A stretch of DNA of 20,540 bases from a virus (IMGVR_UViG_3300025769_001088:1-20540); one strand, 5' to 3'. Counted from the first letter of the stretch, positions 10,609 through 18,373 are shown. Notes: generated by a model from the letters alone, not told the origin. Made by a program: numbers and translations.

Positions 10609-11208
10609 ATGAAGACATTGGATCTCTTTGTCGTTGAGCTAGAAAAGAAGCTCAATGATACTATCGTCACGGACGGCGGTTTGGAGCTCTACGTGGACAG
10701 CAAGTTCAACGCTTTCGAGCATAGGGTCACTGAGGGCCCCGTAGTCGCTTCTCCTTTAAAACACGATACCGGGGCCGAGGAGGGCGACACCCTCTATTTC
10801 CATCATTTGGTGGTGCTTAATGAGGGCCAGCCGCTAACGGGGCACGAAAACCACTATTTGGTAAGGTATGACCCCGTAAACACGGTTAACAACCAAGCCA
10901 TAGCGTATAAGAACAAAAAGGGCGAAATCAAGCCCTTGGCGGGGTGGACGTTACTCTCTCCGGTAGATGAGGGCTCCCCCGGAAAGCAATCAGACCTTAT
11001 AGAGGTGGTGAAGCTCGTAGAATCCCCAGTTAGAAAAGCCAAGGTGGCGTTTGAATGCGCTTCTACCGACGAACTAGGGCTCAAAAAGGGTGACGTCGTG
11101 GGATTAAAAAAGAACAGGGATTACGAGATAACTATAGACGGTAATAAGTACTTTAGAGTTCGCGCAGAAGATATTCTCTATGTCGAAGAAGAAGTTCACA
11201 ACGATTGA
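10609..11208 (+). CDS. GroES-like co-chaperonin, 199 aa
   Basis: The C-terminal part (about residues 153-192) reads LGLKKGDVVGLKKNRDYEIT then I-D-G-N-K-Y-F-R-V-R-A-E-D-I-L-Y-V, the classic GroES ending (G-D-x-V ... D-G-x-x-Y-x-x-x-R-x-x-D-I-L-x-V). The N-terminal half holds a second strand-rich GroES-like part (EEGDTLYFHHLVVLNEG, later WTLLSPVDE). At 199 aa it is about twice the length of bacterial GroES, like some phage-encoded versions. Such proteins cap the host GroEL and assist folding of phage capsid proteins (as gp31 does in T4); here it sits in the virion operon before TerL. The mobile loop is not identifiable by eye. Confidence 0.75.
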   Translation: MKTLDLFVVELEKKLNDTIVTDGGLELYVDSKFNAFEHRVTEGPVVASPLKHDTGAEEGDTLYFHHLVVLNEGQPLTGHENHYLVRYDPVNTVNNQAIAYKNKKGEIKPLAGWTLLSPVDEGSPGKQSDLIEVVKLVESPVRKAKVAFECASTDELGLKKGDVVGLKKNRDYEITIDGNKYFRVRAEDILYVEEEVHND

Positions 11209-11470
11209 AGCCGCCGAGCGCCTTATGGGCAGCATGGAGGTGGCGATCAACAATATGATCGACGAGGTTCGGAAGCCGGTAGACCCTGAGGCTGGCGGTT
11301 CGGCACGTAAGGCCGAGCTGCAGTCCATTAAACAAACTGCTATAGACTGCAAGGAACTGTTGCTTGAAAGGCAACGGTTGGAGCAAATGATAAAAGACCT
11401 ACAGACAAATGGAGAGATCGAACAAGCAAAAGACTACAGCGGAGGTTTCGCTGAAAGATTCTCTAAATGA
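11180..11470 (+). CDS. Hypothetical helical protein, 96 aa
   Basis: A 96-residue charged, helical protein: MSKKKFTTIEAAERLMGSME at the start, a central LQSIKQTAIDCKELLLERQR coiled-coil-like helix, ending GGFAERFSK. It overlaps the end of the co-chaperonin gene by 29 bp. Position shortly before TerL would fit a small terminase subunit, but size and sequence do not allow that call. Possibly a small assembly or scaffolding protein. Confidence 0.6.
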   Translation: MSKKKFTTIEAAERLMGSMEVAINNMIDEVRKPVDPEAGGSARKAELQSIKQTAIDCKELLLERQRLEQMIKDLQTNGEIEQAKDYSGGFAERFSK

Positions 11471-11552
11471 TTGGCAAGAAATAGTGTACCAAATGAATAA
11501 ACAAGACTTTAAGTTCTGGGAGGAATCTTGGAACGACGAGTTCGAGGATTAA
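11409..11552 (+). CDS. Hypothetical small acidic protein, 47 aa
   Basis: A 47-residue frame starting MERSNKQKTTAEVSLKDSLN and ending W-N-D-E-F-E-D. It overlaps the previous gene by 62 bp; the non-overlapping part (SLNDWQEIVYQMNKQDFKFW and EESWNDEFED) has a coherent acidic, aromatic helical composition, so I think it is real. A shorter start at 11493 (MNKQDFKFW) is possible. Function unknown. Confidence 0.5.
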   Translation: MERSNKQKTTAEVSLKDSLNDWQEIVYQMNKQDFKFWEESWNDEFED

Positions 11553-11601
11553 GCTTCTTTTTTCGTCAGGCGGCCCTCTACGCATAATAGGGCAATCACA
11601 C

Positions 11602-11675
11602 TGGGGCGTAGTTCAGTTGGTTAGAGCGTCTGTCTTATACACAGGAAGTCGTGGGTTCAAGTCCCACCGCCCCAA
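11602..11675 (+). tRNA. tRNA-Ile (anticodon UAU)
   Basis: A 74-nt full cloverleaf: acceptor TGGGGCG/CGCCCCA, D-arm GTTC-AGTTGGTTA-GAGC, anticodon stem TCTGT/ACAGG with loop CTTATAC (anticodon TAT), T-arm GTGGG-TTCAAGT-CCCAC, discriminator A. No encoded CCA. It reads AUA codons, rare in many hosts; the phage genes here do contain ATA codons frequently (e.g. in TerL and portal). Confidence 0.9.
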
Positions 11676-11683
11676 CAATTTAT

Positions 11684-11691
11684 TATATTTG
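11684..11691 (+). promoter_or_regulatory. TATATTTG box 4 nt before gene 11696
   Basis: A perfect -7 box between the tRNA-Ile 3' end (11675) and the ATG at 11696, with only 4 nt to the start codon. It has the same arrangement as 6633-6645 and suggests leaderless initiation. Confidence 0.5.
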
Positions 11692-11695
11692 TACC

Positions 11696-11923
11696 ATGAA
11701 GCTCAAGAAAAGAGACTACAAAGAGGAATACGCCAAGTACGGCAGCGGCGGCAAAGCCAAGAAGTACAGGGCTAACCTCAACCGTATCAACCGCCGCAAG
11801 GGGACGTACGGGAACGGGGACGGTCTCGACGAAGCGCATGTAGGGTCGTCTGACAGAACTGAGAAGCAGCCTGAATCTAAGAATAGAGCCAACAACCGCC
11901 CCTCCGTTAGGAGGAGCAGGTGA
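11696..11923 (+). CDS. Small basic phage protein, 75 aa
   Basis: A 75-residue, Lys/Arg/Asn-rich protein: MKLKKRDYKEEYAKYGSGGK, then A-K-K-Y-R-A-N-L-N-R-I-N-R-R-K-G-T, a G-N-G-D-G-L-D-E-A-H motif and a basic tail ending RRSR. The pattern (DYKxEYxxYxG, xRAxxNxxRR, GDGxDxxH, then Ser/Arg/Asn-rich end) is a common small protein near head genes of marine phages; HNH-like residues appear but the fold is not assured. I use ATG 11696 because the upstream alternative (11651) lies in the tRNA. Confidence 0.7.
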   Translation: MKLKKRDYKEEYAKYGSGGKAKKYRANLNRINRRKGTYGNGDGLDEAHVGSSDRTEKQPESKNRANNRPSVRRSR

Positions 11924-11929
11924 GGGAAC

Positions 11930-12003
11930 GCCCTCGTAGCTCAACTGGAGAGAGCATTTGCCTTCTAAGCAAACGGTTACAGGTTCGAGTCCTGTCGGGG
12001 GTA
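11930..12003 (+). tRNA. tRNA-Arg (anticodon UCU)
   Basis: A 74-nt cloverleaf: acceptor GCCCTCG/CGGGGGT (with G-T pairs), D-arm GCTC-AACTGGAGA-GAGC, anticodon stem TTTGC/GCAAA with loop CTTCTAA (anticodon TCT), T-arm ACAGG-TTCGAGT-CCTGT, discriminator A. No encoded CCA. It decodes AGA, frequent in the virion genes around it. It starts 6 bp after the previous gene's stop. Confidence 0.9.
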
Positions 12004-12018
12004 CTAAATTAAATTGAC

Positions 12019-12147
12019 ATGAAACAACAAACTCAAACGCTGATCAAAAAGCGCGTCAGAAGAAAAGGGGTTCACGCCAAGACCCGTACGTCAAACATTA
12101 AGACGTCGAAGTACTACAAGAAGCCGTACAAATCTCAAGGTCGCTAA
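12019..12147 (+). CDS. Very basic small protein, 42 aa
   Basis: A 42-residue protein with about 16 Lys/Arg residues: MKQQTQTLIKKRVRRKGVHA, then K-T-R-T-S-N-I-K-T-S-K-Y-Y-K-K-P-Y-K-S-Q-G-R. The R-K-G-V-H-A-K-T-x-T-S-x-x-K-x-S-K-x-Y-K-K-x-Y-x-x-Q-G-[RK] pattern is widespread in marine phages directly before terminase genes; its role is not known but RNA/DNA binding is likely from the charge. It starts 16 bp after tRNA-Arg and ends 2 bp before the next start. Confidence 0.75.
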   Translation: MKQQTQTLIKKRVRRKGVHAKTRTSNIKTSKYYKKPYKSQGR

Positions 12148-12149
12148 CC

Positions 12150-12332
12150 ATGGCTGATTACATCTGCGAGTGTAAGGACCACGAGGAAGCTAAAAGCGGC
12201 GTCACTATTAAGTTCGGATCTGAAGGGGCTTACCACGACATTAAATGTCCGTGTGGCAAGTACATGGAGCTTAAGACCCCTAAGACTGGCGCCCCGAGCT
12301 TTAGAAGCAATCGGTACGGTCAGGTTTTCTGA
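12150..12332 (+). CDS. Small zinc-ribbon protein, 60 aa
   Basis: A 60-residue protein with two Cys-x-Cys pairs: Y-I-C-E-C-K near the N-terminus (C6, C8) and I-K-C-P-C-G-K (C33, C35), separated by a beta-hairpin-like stretch. This fits a small zinc ribbon, though the histidines (H11, H29) could also bind metal. It is joined to TerL by a TGATG stop/start overlap, so it may act in packaging, but no small-terminase similarity is visible. Confidence 0.65.
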   Translation: MADYICECKDHEEAKSGVTIKFGSEGAYHDIKCPCGKYMELKTPKTGAPSFRSNRYGQVF

Positions 12333-14452
12333 TGTCCTCCCTAGTAAACATAGAATATTATGATGCGCCTGCTGTCTCAATTTGTCCCAAGGGTACGAAA
12401 GGTGAACTTATTGAACTTGGTTCACTACTCATTATGCTTCCCGCTCAGCCTCCCGAGGAAGAAATTGCGGGATATGGAAAGCCAGACGACATGCAGGTGT
12501 GGGAGAGGGTTCCTATGCCTCAGGAACTGTCTCGTATTAAGTCTATGGATGAGTGGGGGGAGATGCCAAGGGAGTTTCGACAGAAGTTTTCTCCGTATAT
12601 CGAGGAGGAATTTCGCCGTAGGCGTGAGGGCTTTTGGTTTTATAATGCGGGTAGGCCTGTTTATATAACCGGGAGGCACTATATGATGCTCCAATGGACC
12701 AAGATGGACGTTGGTTATCCTGACTTTTTAGAGTTCCAAAGAAATATTTTCTTACATTTAGCCGCGTGTGAGGCGGATCCGCGATGTATTGGCCAGTTGT
12801 ATACGAAGTGCAGGCGTAGCGGATATACTAATATCTGCTCCGCTGTGCTTCTAGATGAAGCGACGCAGGTCAAAGACAAACTCCTAGGAATCCAGTCCAA
12901 GACTGGTAAGGACGCGCAAGAAAATATATTCATGAAGAAGGTGGTGCAAATGTTCCGCCACTACCCCTTCTTCTTTAAACCTATACAGGATGGTACCACT
13001 AACCCACGCATGGAGCTGGCTTTTCGCGAGCCGAGTAAGAGAATCACGAAGAAGAATAAGACTGCGCAGACGGGAGAGGCTCTTAATACGGTAATTAACT
13101 GGAAGAACACTACTAACAACGCGTATGATGGGGAGAAGCTCCACATACTCTATTTAGACGAAGCTGGAAAATGGGAAAAACCTACAGACATAAGGGACGC
13201 TTGGAGGATTCAGCGGACATGTTTGATCGTCGGAAGAAAAATCGTGGGAAAGGCCATGGTTGGGAGTACGGTGAACCCGATGGACAAGGGTGGGAAGGAA
13301 TACAAGGAATTGTGGAGGGATTCGAATCCGGAAGAAAGAAACGCAAACGGTAGGACCCGAACAGGACTGTACCGATTATTTATACCCGCATATGAATCAC
13401 TTGAAGGATTTTTTGACAAACACGGACGACCCATCGTTGATGACCCTGATCACCCTGTGGACGGTCTTGACGGCGATAGTGTTGTTCAAGGCGCAAAGAC
13501 GTATCTCAAAAACGAAAGGGAGAGCCTCAAGTCTGACCCCTCGGAGCTAAACGAGGTAACGCGCCAGTTCCCATTTACCACCGACGAAGCCTTCAGGGAT
13601 AGTATCGACGGAAGCCTATTCAACATCGGCAAGATATACGAGCAGATACAGCATAACGACGACCTATACCCAAACCCTATAGTTGTAGGGAACTTCGTTT
13701 GGAAGAACGGGCAAAAGGACACGGAAGTAGTATTTAAGCCAGACCCTAAGGGCCGGTTTAAGGTGGCGTGGATGCCGCCTAAAGAGATCCAGAATCAAAA
13801 GAAATTTGATCGAGGAAAACGCGTAGCACCTAATGCAGAGCTGGGGGTAGGCGGGGTCGACTCTTATGACCTTGACGCCACCGTCGACGGACGCGGTTCT
13901 AAGGGAGCGCTACACCTTTACAACAAGTTCCATATGGAGCACCCATCGAACATGTTTGTAGTGGAGTATGCGTCCCGCCCGCCTTTAGCTAAAATCTTCT
14001 ACGAAGACGTGCTTATGGCTGCCGTCTTTTATGGGTACCCTGTGTTAATTGAAAACAACAAGTACGGGATTGCAAGGTACTTTGAATCAAGGGGTTATGA
14101 CGGCTACCTTATGGATAGGCCAGCCCACCTCACCGCAGCTAACAGCTCTATAAAAACAAAGACGAAGGGTATACCTTCAAACTCGCAAGACGTCATCCAA
14201 GCTCACGCCCACGCCATAGAAGCTTACATCCACGACCATGTTGGGTTTCATCGTGAGACCGGAGACATGGGAAAGATGTATTTTAACAGCACGCTTGAGG
14301 ATTGGATAGGTTTTAAAATAAACGACAGAACCAAGTTTGACCTTACGATAAGCTCGGGGCTTGCGCTACTAGCCGCCCAAAAGGCAAAGAAAAAGGAGGT
14401 TGTAAAGTTTGACGAGAAGAAATTTTTCCGCAGATATAACCCGATCGGCTAA
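12332..14452 (+). CDS. terL: Terminase large subunit (DNA-packaging ATPase/nuclease)
   Basis: 706 aa, within the range of large terminases of crAss-like and related phages. Residues about 100-140 hold the F-W-F-Y-N-A-G-R-P-V-Y-I-T-G-R-H-Y segment typical of that branch. The ATPase site: a deviant Walker A (K-C-R-R-S-G-Y-T-N, about 158-166) lacking the usual GK[ST], and a clear Walker B L-H-I-L-Y-L-D-E-A-G-K (about 270-280). The C-terminal RNase-H-type nuclease: G-V-D-S-Y-D-L-D-A (about 508-516), V-L-I-E-N-N-K-Y-G (about 570-578) and a late acidic/His-rich helix. It cuts and pumps DNA into the prohead through the portal, which is the next gene. Confidence 0.9.
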   Translation: MSSLVNIEYYDAPAVSICPKGTKGELIELGSLLIMLPAQPPEEEIAGYGKPDDMQVWERVPMPQELSRIKSMDEWGEMPREFRQKFSPYIEEEFRRRREGFWFYNAGRPVYITGRHYMMLQWTKMDVGYPDFLEFQRNIFLHLAACEADPRCIGQLYTKCRRSGYTNICSAVLLDEATQVKDKLLGIQSKTGKDAQENIFMKKVVQMFRHYPFFFKPIQDGTTNPRMELAFREPSKRITKKNKTAQTGEALNTVINWKNTTNNAYDGEKLHILYLDEAGKWEKPTDIRDAWRIQRTCLIVGRKIVGKAMVGSTVNPMDKGGKEYKELWRDSNPEERNANGRTRTGLYRLFIPAYESLEGFFDKHGRPIVDDPDHPVDGLDGDSVVQGAKTYLKNERESLKSDPSELNEVTRQFPFTTDEAFRDSIDGSLFNIGKIYEQIQHNDDLYPNPIVVGNFVWKNGQKDTEVVFKPDPKGRFKVAWMPPKEIQNQKKFDRGKRVAPNAELGVGGVDSYDLDATVDGRGSKGALHLYNKFHMEHPSNMFVVEYASRPPLAKIFYEDVLMAAVFYGYPVLIENNKYGIARYFESRGYDGYLMDRPAHLTAANSSIKTKTKGIPSNSQDVIQAHAHAIEAYIHDHVGFHRETGDMGKMYFNSTLEDWIGFKINDRTKFDLTISSGLALLAAQKAKKKEVVKFDEKKFFRRYNPIG

Positions 14453-14467
14453 GAATCCTATTATTTC

Positions 14468-14475
14468 TATATTTG
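14468..14475 (+). promoter_or_regulatory. TATATTTG box before the portal gene
   Basis: A perfect -7 box in the 42-bp gap between terL and portal. The next ATG (14481) is 5 nt away and opens a four-residue frame MPPR (14481-14495), whose stop overlaps the portal start as TAATG. A separate transcript start for portal and downstream genes is likely. Confidence 0.55.
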
Positions 14476-14494
14476 CAAAAATGCCGCCACGGTA

Positions 14495-16942
14495 ATGCAT
14501 AGCAACGAAAGAAATAAGTCCCGTAGTTTTCCAGACCCGTTAGCTTCACAAGAGAAGAAGGCTTCTAAGAAGTATGGGCTGGACTACGCCAAGGCTATAG
14601 AGAACCAGTGGGGTAAGATACAGGACTCCGGCTCTATGTATAAAAAGAGAGCTAAGCTGTTTGAAAGAAACAGGGATTACGCCAACGGAACTCAGGATAC
14701 TAGCATCTACAAGAGAATACTTACGTCTCTTGACCCTAGCAGCGGTGACGGCAGCCTTGTCAACCTCGACTACACTCCCGTACCTATCCTGCCTAAGTTT
14801 GCGAGGATCATTGTAAACAAGATCCTCTCTAGAAACCCCTACCCTAATCTTGAGGCGGTAGACCCGCTCTCTTCTTCGGAGAAGGATAAGGAGAAGAATC
14901 GCATAAAGACTCAGGTTCAGATAAAGCCTCAGCTCGAAGAGCTAAAGGCCATGACCGGTGGCCTCGTGCTGGATAAAGACCCAGCCGAGCTGCCGGACAC
15001 CCTTGAGGAAGCGGAAATCTTCCTCGAAACGAACATCAAGACGGACGCGGAGATAGCGGCCCAGATAGCCACGAACATGACGCTAGAGTGGAATAGCTTT
15101 AGCGACAACGTGTACAGACGCTGCGTAAACGACCTCGTCGCCTGCGGCATGGCGGTCGTAAAAAGAAATAACGACCCGTCGTATGGCATTGTAACTGAGT
15201 ACGTTGACCCCGCTATGTTCATTCATAGCTACACCGAAGACCCATCTTTTGACGATTTGGTGTACGCCGGACACATCAAGCGCATGAAGATTCAGGACCT
15301 CAGGCGCTACGCGAACGAGGAAATGACGGAGGAGGAGTTTAAGAAGATCGCAGAGCACGCGGCTAGAACCAAGGGGTACGATATGTCCAAGCTCAACCAG
15401 AGCTACTACGACTCACACCTTGAGCGCAACGTGTACGGTTACGACGAGTATACGATAGAGGTTATAGACTTTGAGTTCTTGGGCGTCGATTGCATGTACT
15501 TCGAGGAGAAGGAGAACAGATACGGAAACACTAATTTCTACTACGAAGGGTACAGCTACAAGGAGCGCCAAGGAGGCGTGTTTAAGCGCACCCCTCGCAA
15601 GATGGATATGGTTAACGTGTACGGCGGCATCTACATCCCGGGCACCGAGTTCATTATCGGGTACGGGCTGAAGAACAACATGCCCCGCAATATGCACGAC
15701 CTCAGCCGCACGCGCATGTCTTACTCCGTGGCCGCCACGAACATTAGGAACATGATGCCTAAGTCGATGGTGGATAGCTGCGTAGGATTTGCGGACATGC
15801 TGCAGCTCACGCACCTCAAGATCCAGCAGGCCATCGCCAAGGCAAAGCCAGACGGGCTGATTATCGACATTGAGGGGTTGGAGAACGTACAGCTCGGGAA
15901 GGGAGGCGACCTGCAGCCCCTTGAGCTCCACGACATCTATGAACAGACGGGTGTCTTCTACTACAGAAGCAAGAACCCAGAGGGCGGCTTCCAAGGGGCG
16001 CCTATCCAGCAGATCCCGAACAGCATCCGCAACATCAACGAGCTAATCGGTATTTACAACCACTACCTTGGGTTGATCCGCGACACCACGGGCATCAACG
16101 AGATGATGGACGCGTCGACGCCTAAGGGCGACACGCTGGTCGGGGTTCAGCAGCAGGCTATCGCGGCTGGCAATAACGCCACGTACGACATCACGAACTC
16201 CGCGATGCTCTTGTTTAAGCGCGTCTGCGAGGACCTCGTGAAGTGTTTGCAGATACTTCCGACCGACTCAATCGTGTTCCAAGCGTACCAGAGGGCTATC
16301 GGAAACGAAAACATGAAGGTGCTGTCCTCGTTTAGCGAGCTCCCCATGTTCAATTTCGGGGTCCAAGTCCGCAAAGAAATGGAGGATCAGGAGCGCCAAT
16401 ACCTTGAGCAAAACATACAGATGGCCCTGTCTCAAAAGGAGATAGACCTTGAGGACGCCGTGGCCATCCGTAACCTGAAAGACATCAACCAAGCGGAGCG
16501 TTTGCTTATCGTGCGCCGAAAGAAACGCATGGATAAGCAGCAGGAGATGGCGCAACAGAACTCTCAGATGCAAGCTGAGCAGCAGGCCCAAGCGGCTCAG
16601 GCCGCTTCGCAGGCCCGCCAGCAAGAGCTTCAGATGGAGGCGCAGCTGAAGGCTCAGGAGTTGCAACTCAAGGCCCAGCTCGAAATACAGTTGGAGCAGG
16701 CTAAACACCAGATGAGAAAAGAGATCGAGATGATTAAGGCTCAGGCTACGCTTGGCTTTAAGACGGACGATCAGGAATTCAAGGAGAAGCTGGAGGTGCT
16801 CAAAGAGGACCGCAAGGACGACAGGGTCGACATCCAAGCTTCTAAGCAAAGTAAATTGATATCTCAACGTCAGGGCCAGCGCGGCGAGCTTCAGGAGGCT
16901 GAAGAAAACAATCAATCAGACATACTTAGCATACTTGAATAA
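14495..16942 (+). CDS. Portal protein (head-tail connector)
   Basis: 815 aa. Residues about 1-660 form the portal body: an N-terminal helical part, a region with V-L-P-K-F-A-R-I-I-V-N-K-I-like wing sequences (PILPKFARIIVNK), a central Y-V-D-P-A-M-F-I strand region, and the typical T-P-K-G-D-T-L-V-G-V-Q-Q-Q-A-I-A-A-G-N-N-A-T segment (about 545-565). Residues about 680-760 are a Gln/Glu/Ala/Lys-rich coiled coil (QAEQQAQAAQAASQARQQEL and so on), then an acidic tail. Twelve copies should form the ring through which DNA passes. The long coiled tail is common in podovirus-type and crAss-like portals. It is directly after terL and joined to the next gene by TAATG. Confidence 0.85.
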   Translation: MHSNERNKSRSFPDPLASQEKKASKKYGLDYAKAIENQWGKIQDSGSMYKKRAKLFERNRDYANGTQDTSIYKRILTSLDPSSGDGSLVNLDYTPVPILPKFARIIVNKILSRNPYPNLEAVDPLSSSEKDKEKNRIKTQVQIKPQLEELKAMTGGLVLDKDPAELPDTLEEAEIFLETNIKTDAEIAAQIATNMTLEWNSFSDNVYRRCVNDLVACGMAVVKRNNDPSYGIVTEYVDPAMFIHSYTEDPSFDDLVYAGHIKRMKIQDLRRYANEEMTEEEFKKIAEHAARTKGYDMSKLNQSYYDSHLERNVYGYDEYTIEVIDFEFLGVDCMYFEEKENRYGNTNFYYEGYSYKERQGGVFKRTPRKMDMVNVYGGIYIPGTEFIIGYGLKNNMPRNMHDLSRTRMSYSVAATNIRNMMPKSMVDSCVGFADMLQLTHLKIQQAIAKAKPDGLIIDIEGLENVQLGKGGDLQPLELHDIYEQTGVFYYRSKNPEGGFQGAPIQQIPNSIRNINELIGIYNHYLGLIRDTTGINEMMDASTPKGDTLVGVQQQAIAAGNNATYDITNSAMLLFKRVCEDLVKCLQILPTDSIVFQAYQRAIGNENMKVLSSFSELPMFNFGVQVRKEMEDQERQYLEQNIQMALSQKEIDLEDAVAIRNLKDINQAERLLIVRRKKRMDKQQEMAQQNSQMQAEQQAQAAQAASQARQQELQMEAQLKAQELQLKAQLEIQLEQAKHQMRKEIEMIKAQATLGFKTDDQEFKEKLEVLKEDRKDDRVDIQASKQSKLISQRQGQRGELQEAEENNQSDILSILE

Positions 16943-17415
16943 TGGCCACTAAGAAGATAAACCTAGACATATCTGAACGGCTCAACATCACCTGCAGGAG
17001 GGGTGACACGTTTAACATGGTCGTCACGCTTAAGGACTCGACCGGCACGGGGCTTGAGCTCATTCAGGGCCAGTACACCTTCGTCATGCAGGTCAGGGAC
17101 GCCGCAGATAGCGACGGGGTCACTGGCATGATACTTAGCACCTTGGAGGGCAGGCCCTCTGGCGCCGGAGGCGGTACTATAGGTTCTATGAAGTCCGACG
17201 GAACTGAAGGTAACACTTACAATGTTGATGATAGTGGAAACGTCACCATCTACATTGCGGACACCACGATGAAAGCTGTGGCCGCTGGCCGTTACGTTTA
17301 TGACCTTCAGTACGTGATACCAGACTCCGCGAACGGAGGGCTCGACGACACGCATACAACCATTCTTAGGGGTTCTTTTGTAGTAAACGAGGACGTCACT
17401 GAATATTCCGCTTAA
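16942..17415 (+). CDS. Beta-sandwich tail or baseplate-like protein, 157 aa
   Basis: A 157-residue protein, mostly beta: ISERLNITCRRGDTFNMVVT, then L-K-D-S-T-G-T and Y-T-F-V-M-Q-V-R-D-A, ending with Y-V-Y-D-L-Q-Y-V-I and T-I-L-R-G-S-F-V-V-N-E-D-V-T. The series RRGDTFxxxxxLxDxxGxxxxLxGxxxxMQVR...G.YxYDLQ...VxTxLxGxFxVxxDVT is typical of phage Ig-like baseplate or tail-attached proteins (BppU N-terminal type). It is coupled to the portal gene by TAATG and likely attaches fibres or decorates the tail. Confidence 0.7.
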   Translation: MATKKINLDISERLNITCRRGDTFNMVVTLKDSTGTGLELIQGQYTFVMQVRDAADSDGVTGMILSTLEGRPSGAGGGTIGSMKSDGTEGNTYNVDDSGNVTIYIADTTMKAVAAGRYVYDLQYVIPDSANGGLDDTHTTILRGSFVVNEDVTEYSA

Positions 17416-17424
17416 GTCGTAGCT

Positions 17425-18372
17425 ATGGCAGAGGCAACGACATTAACGGTAAGCACGACGACCCCGGGGGCATCAATTACGGTGTCCTCAGGAAACACTA
17501 CTGTCGCCACTGTAGTAGAGCAGTTCAACTCCATTGAGGTAAAGGCCGCCATACCTTCTGGCGGTGGTTCGAGCTCTTTTAAATACACGAACGCCGAGGC
17601 CATGCCTGAGGCTGTTGGTGGGTGGGATGCGGGCTCTACTTTCGATGCAAAAACGTTGCAACAGATGTTCGACGGATTGCTTTACCCGTATCAAACCCCT
17701 AGCTTTACTGCTTTTTCAGTTTCAAACGAATCAACGCCTATAGAGGTAGGCGATTCTTTCGCCGCCAACAGGACGTTTACGTGGAGCGCAACCAACGACT
17801 CTAACATCGCCGCAGCCTCTGTGGGCATTACTTACTCTGGAGGTGCCTCCGGAACGATCGCCACGGGCCTGTCTTACGGCGCCTCCCCGTACACCGCAAC
17901 GCATTCTGCCATAACGCTCACCAGCCCCGGCTCCGTCGTGTTTACAGTTACAGCTACGGACTCTAACGGAGATTCTCTTACACGAAACAGAACCTATAAC
18001 TGGTACTGGAGAATGTATTACGGAACCTCCTCTTCTACCACTCTTGACGAGTCTGGAATAGAGGGGTTAACTAGCAGCCTTCTGACTAGCACAGAGACAG
18101 GGACAAAGTCTTTCGCGTCGGGCGGGTACAAGTATTTCGCTTGGCCAGACTCTTTCGGGTCGCCTACGGCCACCACTGGCTTTAAGGATACCTCAACAAA
18201 CCTTGCCGTGGCTATGGCCGACAGTACAGACAACGCGTTCTTTTCAGAAGTTGAGAACGGGTGGTATTACGGAACTGTTAGCGTAACGAATGCTTACAGC
18301 CAAAACACCACATACAGGGTTTACAGAACCAAGAACGTCCTCGGCGGCTCCATAAACATACAAGTAAGCTAA
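17425..18372 (+). CDS. Ig-like tail or fibre protein, 315 aa
   Basis: Thr/Ser/Gly-rich, beta-rich protein. Residues 1-45 are strands, then a Gly/Ser linker (S-G-G-G-S-S-S). Residues about 85-195 form an Ig-like domain (FSVSNESTPIEVGDSFAANR with an ending T-D-S-N-G-D-S-L-T-R-N-R-T-Y-N-W). Residues about 200-315 form a final compact domain with Y-K-Y-F-A-W-P-D-S-F-G and Y-R-V-Y-R-T-K-N, a type found at tips or attachment parts of marine phage tail proteins. Host recognition is likely. The following gene starts 1 bp after its stop. Confidence 0.7.
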   Translation: MAEATTLTVSTTTPGASITVSSGNTTVATVVEQFNSIEVKAAIPSGGGSSSFKYTNAEAMPEAVGGWDAGSTFDAKTLQQMFDGLLYPYQTPSFTAFSVSNESTPIEVGDSFAANRTFTWSATNDSNIAAASVGITYSGGASGTIATGLSYGASPYTATHSAITLTSPGSVVFTVTATDSNGDSLTRNRTYNWYWRMYYGTSSSTTLDESGIEGLTSSLLTSTETGTKSFASGGYKYFAWPDSFGSPTATTGFKDTSTNLAVAMADSTDNAFFSEVENGWYYGTVSVTNAYSQNTTYRVYRTKNVLGGSINIQVS

Positions 18373-18373
18373 C

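Noticed and set aside
11180-11470. Small terminase subunit
   Set aside because: The position before terL suggested it, but no helix-turn-helix or family motif could be seen.
15413-15994. Long open frames on the strand opposite to portal (also 16268-16915)
   Set aside because: They are antisense shadows of the portal gene, caused by its codon bias and Gln-rich coiled coil.
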